A stretch of DNA of 64,000 nt from Desarmillaria ectypa (Eukaryota > Basidiomycota > Agaricomycetes > Agaricales > Physalacriaceae). The translations under genes were made by a program, and so were the position numbers. Below, one piece after another: positions 57,345-64,000 of the stretch (its first letter is position 1; each line of letters begins with the position of its first letter). Under the pieces are notes generated by a model that did no database searches, was not told the DNA's origin, and worked only from the letters and a program-made list of their open reading frames with translations. Location: NCBI GenBank assembly GCA_030407005.1, contig JAUDYN010000005.1, positions 496,001 through 560,000 on the forward strand. Reading direction: 5' to 3'.

Positions 57345-57920
57345 AGTGGTATGGGTGGTCTACCTTTCGTGGGTATGTAACTGTCGGTGGGCGATTCCAA
57401 GCGCTCCTTAGACCCGGTTTTTTAAGAAGATAGTCAATCGCAAGTCCCTTAACAAACCCGTTTTCATTGAATCTCGACTCACCGACTCTCTGCGAGGGCG
57501 CCTCGCATTCGAATCGGCTCTGATGCCTAACACTAGTTTTCGCTGGAATACATTTTCGTAGTTGGTGGCGGCTGTGGTTTGTCTGTTTTGGATTGAAGCA
57601 TTACAGGTGTCAGGCTCTAAGGAACAGCTCCAGGCTTCTGACACCTACTCCGTCTGAACTGTAATCGCAGCCCAATTTTTCCATTGCAGGTACGCGTTCA
57701 CAGCAATCCTTTTTTTTCTTTTCCTCAGAAATATTCTAGCGCCCGTCAGATCAATGTCCGTCCACTTATACGGGAATCATGTCGGGATTCGCACCTCGCA
57801 GAGCCTCCTGATGTTAATCACCATGCGCTTTCTTCATTTAGTTGCAATGATGGACCGTCTTTCCACCGCGGTATTCAATCGTGTTACTCATTCATAGATA
57901 TGCTGCCCTTTGCAGTGTTA
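57345..57920. other. Upstream of HET-like gene, no gene recognised
   Basis: Holds a CT-rich run (ccttttttttcttttcc, about 57706-57722). Open frames on both strands are without homology. Confidence 0.4.
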
Positions 57921-59252
57921 TGGGCGTAATAGCGTGTAAAAAACAGATAGACAGAAGTGGTCTTTTTCCGGTCGCAAGTTACCTGTAAGTGCGCAAGTTT
58001 GCTTGCATCCTCCTGCAACTTAAATGATTCCCCATGGATAAGGAAATGTACACATCCGCGTGCGGTTGCTAGCATAGATGTCTGGATCTGATCTGAGGAA
58101 AACTAGAAAACTGAGGAGCGGGTTGGGAGTAGTGATGTACGGGACGCGTCGGGCTGGGTATTTTGGACTTGGGCTGGGCTTTGGATTGTCAGGCAATGGC
58201 AATGTGTGAACCCAAGCCTTGAGCCCGCTAAAGCTCACCATCAGGGCCGGGTCGCGGGCCTTAATTCCCATCCAGACGCACTAGTTGCACGGCCCATAGC
58301 CTAGGCTTCTTCAAGGATGTGGTCTGTCGATCCTAGATAGGTAGAGATCCATCGTGCACATGCAAGGCAATTACATTGCAAACGGTGGTACCTATGACAT
58401 TAACACCCGTGTTCTGAGAATAATTTCACGGGGTAGGAATACGAGGTAGTTTCGAGTCCAGTTCCGAATCGTACAAGCGCTAAATTCTTCACATTAATGC
58501 CAAACATAAAGGGGTGAACTGTAGACAGTGCACAGCGCAGAAATATGTCTCGGAAAAACCTGTATGCATTGATATCTTCTCGAAAGCGCAACGACGCAAG
58601 TGTGCGTTGCGCTATGCTTGGACGGGCCAACTTTATTATTTCGACGGTTACCACGAGCCTCTACGATTTCATTGTCGTGGTGGCCCAAACTCCGTAAGCT
58701 TTTTATTCATTTGCTTTAGCTGTTTCGTTGTTGCCATTTAACGTGATGAAGTCACTTTTTTGTTTTGATCTCTGGGTTCATTAAATCATTCTTTAGTAGC
58801 GAGTGGGTTATCCTCAGGGCTTCGAATTAAAGGTATCCATGTCTTCTATGCCATAAATGATTTCTAAACTGGCATACCTTCCGACATCGTCCTGACAACT
58901 ACTCTGGATTCAAATGCTCTGCGAGCCAGTGCTAAATAAATCAATTTTAGAGAGAGAAAATTCTGGAGAGTTCAAGGGTACTGATGATCTGACCTTCTGA
59001 ACAACATAGATACTGTAATCTTTCTCAGCAAGCTTAGCATTTGGTACATAATCAATTATCAGGTATCTGGGATGGGAATTTACAAGGGTCACAAATGTCG
59101 CATTCCCAAACTATAGCCAGTCGAAAACTTGTATAAAACATCCTCTTTAAGTTGTGGGAGGATGCAAGTGAACTTGTGCATTTAAAAGTAACTTGCACCC
59201 GGAAAAAGGCCACTTGCACCGGTCAGAATTTTTTTACACAATGTTACGCCCA
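57921..59252. mobile_element. TA-flanked inverted-repeat element, about 1.33 kb
   Basis: Arms 57921-58024 (tgggcgtaatagcgtgtaaa..) and 59146-59252 (..ttacacaatgttacgccca) are diverged inverted repeats of about 105 bp, roughly 75 percent alike by eye. The direct flanks are TA at 57919-57920 and 59253-59254. The interior has no transposase I recognise. A - strand fragment (about 58910-59092, NSHPRYLIIDYVPNAKLAEK) reads like coding sequence of unknown family. It is most likely a non-autonomous Tc1/mariner-like element. Confidence 0.65.
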
Positions 59253-59274
59253 TACACACGTACTGTGTTGTATT

Positions 59275-60190
59275 TGAGCTGAAGTCAAGGTCACCAGTCA
59301 CGGAACTTTGTCACCCAAATGACCTTGACCGGACTCTGGCTGTGAGATAACATGTGACGTAAGATATGCGTCACCAGGAACAGGGGCCTTTATGTAAGCT
59401 GGTCCCGACCGGGCATCTGGAGATTGTTTCTTCTTGGAAAAGTAGTTACTCTATGGTTCTAGAGGTGTTAGGAGAAAAATTAAATTAGACTAAATAATGA
59501 GGCTTATTTTGAGCAAAAATATTTTTCAGTTTTTATCAATTCACAATTGTTCTACTTAAATCTGTTTTCGAGGTCAAAAGTTGTTGTGCTGCAAGGTCGC
59601 CCATAAAAGGAAAGCAGTCACCTACCAGCCCCAAGCAGACCTTCCATGCAGATGATGATCAATCATTCATCCCACCTTTCGGAGCCCACCTGCAGAACAT
59701 CGCAGACTCGCATGATGAAAGCGATCTTTCCCATATTTGACAACTTGATCAATAAATTCATTGTCTTCGAACCGGTCTGGCGTCCGCTCGCTTGATGGAT
59801 TCTTATATGATTATCCAAGGTCTTGATGTTGCTCAAGCAGCATGGAGGTATCATGGACACCGGATATTGCCACCAGAAATGGCTGCCAAGGCTAGGATGG
59901 CATTACCTTGGCATATTATAACAGTATTATGTATTCGACATTCTATATACTCATTCTATATGGTGCCGGTGCTCCTTCAAACTTCTGATTTTCGCGACTG
60001 AAACATTTGTGCCGTGACATGACGTTATGCTTACTTAAAAAGTCCCTGTTCCTGGTGACGCATATCTTAGTCATAGACTTCTCTGGTCATCTGACATGTG
60101 TGTTTTGTCACCATTTTCTTGGCATTCCGGTCTCGCCTGTGACAGTTACGACTTCATGACCTTTGTTGACTGTCACACGACCCGCAAAAC
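59275..60190. mobile_element. Second degenerate inverted-repeat element
   Basis: A strong inverted pair lies at 59357-59399 (taagatatgcgtcaccaggaacagg core) and 60031-60076 (its reverse complement). Weaker inverted similarity extends outward to about 59275 and 60190 (aaggtca, gtcac and gaccgg words in matching order). The interior of about 630 bp has no recognisable coding. Ends and target duplication could not be fixed. Confidence 0.5.
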
Positions 60191-60265
60191 ACTGGGCCCT
60201 TTGCCGAACGGAATTCCATTTCCGTTTAGTTTCTCTCAAGGCGCCTATCAATACTTACTTCGTCC

Positions 60266-60970
60266 TTGGAAGGTACTTCATCCTTGGAAGGTACTGTTCC
60301 ATCTCTTGACACCGAAGTTAGCGGTGAAGAGTACGACCTAGACTTGGCCGTTCCATATTCTCGACAACCATTTACCAACTCACCCCCACTATCCAAGAAT
60401 GTTCACCTTGGATGGGCTCTTATTGCTCGTGACGCCTGCAGTAGCATTGGCAGGTTCATCTTGACAGCCCCACCTGCATGCCTACCACCAATTCTTTCTC
60501 GATGGTCAGCAGCGCAAGTTATTCCGCAAAATCAGATTGGACTGGATATCCTTCTTCGTTCCGCTTCCCTCTATCTGCCCATGCCATTGCGCATAGGTTG
60601 GGACACCGATTTTCTCAAGGATACACCTGCTGATAGCACGAATGTCCCCCGCCTCAAGCTGACGGATATGTTATCTGGAGCTACCAGAGAAATTGAAGCA
60701 TCTTGGATGCACGCGTTGTACACGTACAGATCTTCGCATCCTAATGAAATAACGCTATTGCATCTCAAGGAAGTTGGCTACTCATCGCACCTCTCGTGAC
60801 AATATGCGGTCGTAGTGGTAGCGCTTACTGTCCAGCTGGGACTTGCAGTGTACGGTTTTGCGGGAGGGCAGGAGAGGGCTGTGGTAGCATGGAACGCTCA
60901 ACACGTGCCCCTCAATCTCACTCTTTCTTCTACGTTCAAGCTTCAACAGCGACATCTATAGTTCTCCCAG
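60266..60970 (+). pseudogene. Unknown gene fragment with in-frame TGA
   Basis: A 177-codon frame from 60266 (with GWALIARDACSSIGRF, LDILLRSASLYLPMPLRIGW and a helical C-terminus) stops at TGA 60797-60799. The same frame runs on for 56 codons with a hydrophobic helix (YAVVVVALTVQLGLAVYGFA) to TAG 60968-60970. Texture continues across the TGA, which suggests a nonsense mutation or readthrough. A short tandem repeat tccttggaaggtac precedes it. Family not recognised. Confidence 0.4.
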
Positions 60971-61111
60971 TCGCGAATATGAAATGGATAAAGCGGACAA
61001 GTAGAGTGAAGCGACGGGTCGAAGAAGACGACGTCGAGTTGTCTATTATGACTGTCGACATCCTCAAGGTGAAAGAAATAATACCATAATACACAATAAA
61101 GGGCCCCGCTC

Positions 61112-61578
61112 ATGCCTAACTATTGGCATGCCGCGGCTGCGGCTGCGACTTTGATACCAGTCCTTCGTGCAGCTGCTGAATTTTTTTCTCATATCTTGCA
61201 GCAGATATCCCGGGTCCAGCAGAATACGAAGCTGGCACTAAGGATCGCCATTCGCTGTGCAAGGGCACTTGCTACAATCTCTAAGCACCTCGAGACGTTA
61301 GCAGTTACATCAGAGATATCGGACAACATGAAAAGTTTTGAAGCGTGAGCTTTCAACGCATCTAGATTCTATGCTCTTACCGCCTAACTCGGAACGTCAG
61401 GAATCTATACGAGGTACAAGATTTTGTCGAAAATGAGACGGACAACAAATATGTCGAAGGTCGCGCCATCTTGTGTGCTACTGTTGGACCCCGTCATTCT
61501 CCCGTTCGTGGTACTGCTTCCGCCTTCATTTCTTCCTTCGACAATTATCCTCTCAGGCCAGCCTCGGTGCCAGCGTGA
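61112..61578 (+). CDS. Helical-bundle protein fragment (STAND/MLKL-like N-terminus)
   Basis: Two exons (61112-61344, 61401-61578) encode an all-helical protein: MPNYWHAAAAAATLIPVLRA, ILQQISRVQQNTKLALRIAI, LATISKHLETLAV, then NLYEVQDFVENE. This heptad pattern resembles the N-terminal four-helix adaptor found on agaricomycete STAND/NLR-like and kinase proteins. The reading then turns into unrelated sequence and ends, so only the N-terminal module remains. The duplicated block begins 123 bp downstream and may have cut off the rest of the gene. Confidence 0.45.
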
Positions 61579-61700
61579 GCGCACATCCTGAGTGTCAGGG
61601 AGGCTTTCGCGGACCTCAGCAAGGCACATGAGCTTCTTGAGCACCTCAAAATCCAGCCTTTCGCAGATGAGGATGGGTGAAGATGAAGATGATCTAGCTC

Positions 61701-63790
61701 CCGTGGGTGTTGCTAACATACGCCGCATATCCCAATTTTTCGGCACTTAGTTTGACCTGAGATCATCTTTCCTTTTTCTTTTCTCTCCAAAACGCTAGAA
61801 TCAGTCGTAACGGTATCCGGAACTCTGCTACAGGACATAACGGCTTCGTGACAGAAATCGTGTTGGGAGAAGCTCAAGATGGCTGGTGCTAACTACATGG
61901 GAAGCAAAAAGTGCGTCGTCGTTTACTCTTCCTTTGCTTTTCTGACTGTTATCGTTTTCAGAAATGCCGCCAAAGTTCGCTCTAGAAATGCAGCAGGTCG
62001 TCAGCAGAAACGATTCTTTGGTCTTCAACGCCTGAATCTTTTGTCCAAGGGCCTTCCCCTGTGGTCGCGGCGCTCCATTGACTCTCCAATGTCGAAGAAT
62101 CAGCTGCAGACCACCATCTCACTGGCGCATGCGAAGCAGAGCTCTACCTTGATGCCTCAGAGTTACATTCCCGTTCCTAGCAAGCCCCGAAAATCTAAAC
62201 GCGATGGTCCAGCTCACAAGTCCTCGAGGCGCTAGATACATCAGAGCGTACAGTCCTCGAGTTTTCTTGTATTGCTTGTGGTTCAATTTTCGCCCAGCTA
62301 TGTTTCTGCGAGCTGCTATGAATCAGATTCTTTCACTACCGGACTTGACTGGGTTATCCACCTACAAGAAGAGAAGACGAACCTCGGAAACATCTTCGCA
62401 TGGAGAACGAAGGTCCAAGGTGATGTTCGCTTCGTTAATGGCGGAGCGAGGCCCTGACGCTATCTTAGAGAGTCAAGGCAGAACTGTCACCAGAGAAGGA
62501 TGAAGAGCTCTCCTTCGGATCCCGAAATGATCGATTGTGCGACAGCCCCGACGGGTCTTCACGGGATATATATCGACAGCATCACTATTCAGACGGTGAC
62601 GAGTACGACAACGATGAACTAGAAGACACGTTTTTTCAAGCTCATCTTGGTTCTCACGTTGTCTTAAGCACGAGCAGCCAGCTTTCCCCCGTCCTGGTTC
62701 CTTCTCAGAGAACGCCGCATCTACCTATACCCAACGATGTCGCACGGGCAACCTCATCCTTTGGGACACTTGCTGTCACGTCTTCGCTCCAAACGTCGTT
62801 TTCAGGAAATATATTTGACTACGACGATCCTTGGACAGCCGTGGGGGTCATATTAGGCTTGCAATCTGCTCCCAGTACTCCAGCAAAGGATGCGGATGAT
62901 ACGTCAGCCCTGGCAGTACAACCACGGCCTTCGATCCTGGCTCATCAGAGGTGTAGAGTCAGGCTCACTGCTTATTCATCATCAGATCCATCCTCTGAAG
63001 GGATTCCAGTTGCGAGTAGTCATTCTTCAGATAACTTTCCTCCTCGTCCTCGTGTGGACGAAGAAGTTTCTTACAGCCAGTTCGACGACTTTCATTTCGG
63101 CGAAGATGACAATGATTATGATTTTGACCACCAGTATACTCATGACATTCCTGCTCACGTACACCAAAAACCTGTGCTGCATCTCGAATCATATCCGTCG
63201 TCCGCTTATTTTTCTTCTTCCGATGACTATTTCAACAAATTGGCGCGTTCGCCTGTCACCCTCGAAGAAGGAAATGAGCTTGAACCTTCTCTGCTTAACG
63301 GCTTCAACTCCGATTATCATTCGCAACCTGATGTTGATGGAGAGGACGACTACGCTGGTATCGAGGACCCTAGCGAGTACACTCTCTTCGAGACATCGTC
63401 TTGGGCAATCCTTGATGTTGGTCAGTGCATTGAAGAATTGATTCCTGCCCACTGTAGTTCAGGGTCGCGATCTCCGGTACTCGAGTACCCTTCACCTATC
63501 CTCCTCCATAGACATGACCCAACCAACACAGAAAAAACAAGTGGTGTTTCTCCACCATATCGTTCCTCTCCGTCGATGGCTGCTCAATTTAACACGAACA
63601 AAGATGATCTTCATTTCGCGCTGCATATTTCATCAAGTGCTTCTGCTTGCTTCCCACGAAATTCTCTGGCGAATAGATTTTCACGTCTCATTCTTCGCCT
63701 GCGAATGCTCCTTTTTGTCTTATCGATGACACTCAGGACGATGGTCCATTTCCGTTAGCTACTTTGCCTATCACTACCAGGACCAATATG
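61701..63790 (+). repeat. Direct duplication, unit 2
   Basis: Matches 50963-53060. It has small deletions relative to unit 1 (upstream near 61831, in the second exon near 62205-62215, and 4 bp near 63685). Similarity ends abruptly at 63790. Confidence 0.9.
61879..63758 (+). pseudogene. Frameshifted copy of the acidic serine-rich gene
   Basis: The same four-exon layout as 51150-53297, with splice sites preserved. A net 16-bp deletion in exon 2 (near 62205-62215) shifts the frame and brings a TAG (cgc tag ata) before the second intron. In the last exon a 4-bp deletion near 63685 truncates the acidic tail and adds an unrelated C-terminus ending at 63756-63758. Between these, the last-exon frame remains fully open and very similar to copy 1. 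It is probably a pseudogene, though the large last exon could still be translated from an internal start. Confidence 0.78.
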
Positions 63791-64000
63791 CTGTTGAGCA
63801 GTGGGCCAGGATTGAGGAGTGCACAGTAGCCAGAGAGCGTAACTAGGTGGGCACGGCGAGGGCACACTGTAGTGATGAAATAGAATGTATATATCTTAGC
63901 GGGCGGTTGGTCGCTAAGATGTGTGGCTGTGAAAAAAGCGAAAATTTACTGTATCGATAATTAATCAGGAGTCCGCGCGACTGTTCCTGCAGTCATGGCT
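63791..64000. other. Unassigned right edge, possible element start
   Basis: Directly after the duplication ends, sequence starts tgttgagcagtgggccagg and contains a TATA-like atgtatatatc near 63887. It could be the beginning of an LTR (TGTTG..) inserted into unit 2, but the window ends before this can be tested. Confidence 0.3.

Overview
The window looks like a chromosomal piece of a filamentous basidiomycete, most likely an agaricomycete. Genes carry several very short GT..AG introns (about 47-60 bp), coding capacity is split over both strands, and the families seen are typical of mushrooms: multi-exon P450s, F-box/leucine-rich proteins, a HET-like membrane protein, a Zn2Cys6 regulator, chromodomain Gypsy elements and tyrosine-recombinase retroelements. 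Exon structures were joined by eye from reading-frame continuity and splice sites.

Region 1 (1-26.7 kb) is a nest of transposable elements. From the left: part of a long LTR (1-827), a decayed chromodomain Gypsy element on + (828-8447), a decayed tyrosine-recombinase retroelement with RT, RNase H and recombinase (8448 to about 12258), and a decayed paralogue of a HET-like gene. That HET pseudogene is cut into three pieces by a complete 1359-bp solo LTR (13295-14653, inverted relative to the left-edge copy) and by an 8486-bp Gypsy element on - (15621-24106, target duplication GGCAC). A P450 pseudogene follows (about 25.0-26.6 kb). All old sequence here has lost CpG through CG-to-TG/CA changes. 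The younger Gypsy copy is CpG-rich and nearly intact, so comparing the two copies reveals conserved signals: self-priming, a -1 gag-pol junction with a covarying stem-loop, and a hairpin beside the polypurine tract.

Region 2 (26.7-57.4 kb) is gene-bearing: Hst3/Hst4-like sirtuin (+), F-box protein (-), dithiol glutaredoxin (-), P450 (-), a small spliced ORF with an internal TAG (-), a disordered protein (-), an AT-hook/SANT protein (-), a DUF1295/steroid-reductase-like membrane protein (+), a small secreted protein (-), a UPC2-like Zn2Cys6 regulator (+), an acidic/serine-rich unknown protein (+), an F-box/LRR-like protein (-) and the intact HET-like membrane protein (-). Two copies of a TA-flanked MITE lie at 45.6 and 49.0 kb, the second just upstream of the Zn2Cys6 gene.

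Region 3 (57.4-64 kb) is again repeat-rich: two degenerate inverted-repeat elements, broken gene fragments, and a 2.1-kb direct duplication (50963-53060 repeated at 61701-63790) whose second gene copy is frameshifted and whose middle third is far more alike than its flanks.

No rRNA, tRNA, CRISPR or prokaryotic signals were found.
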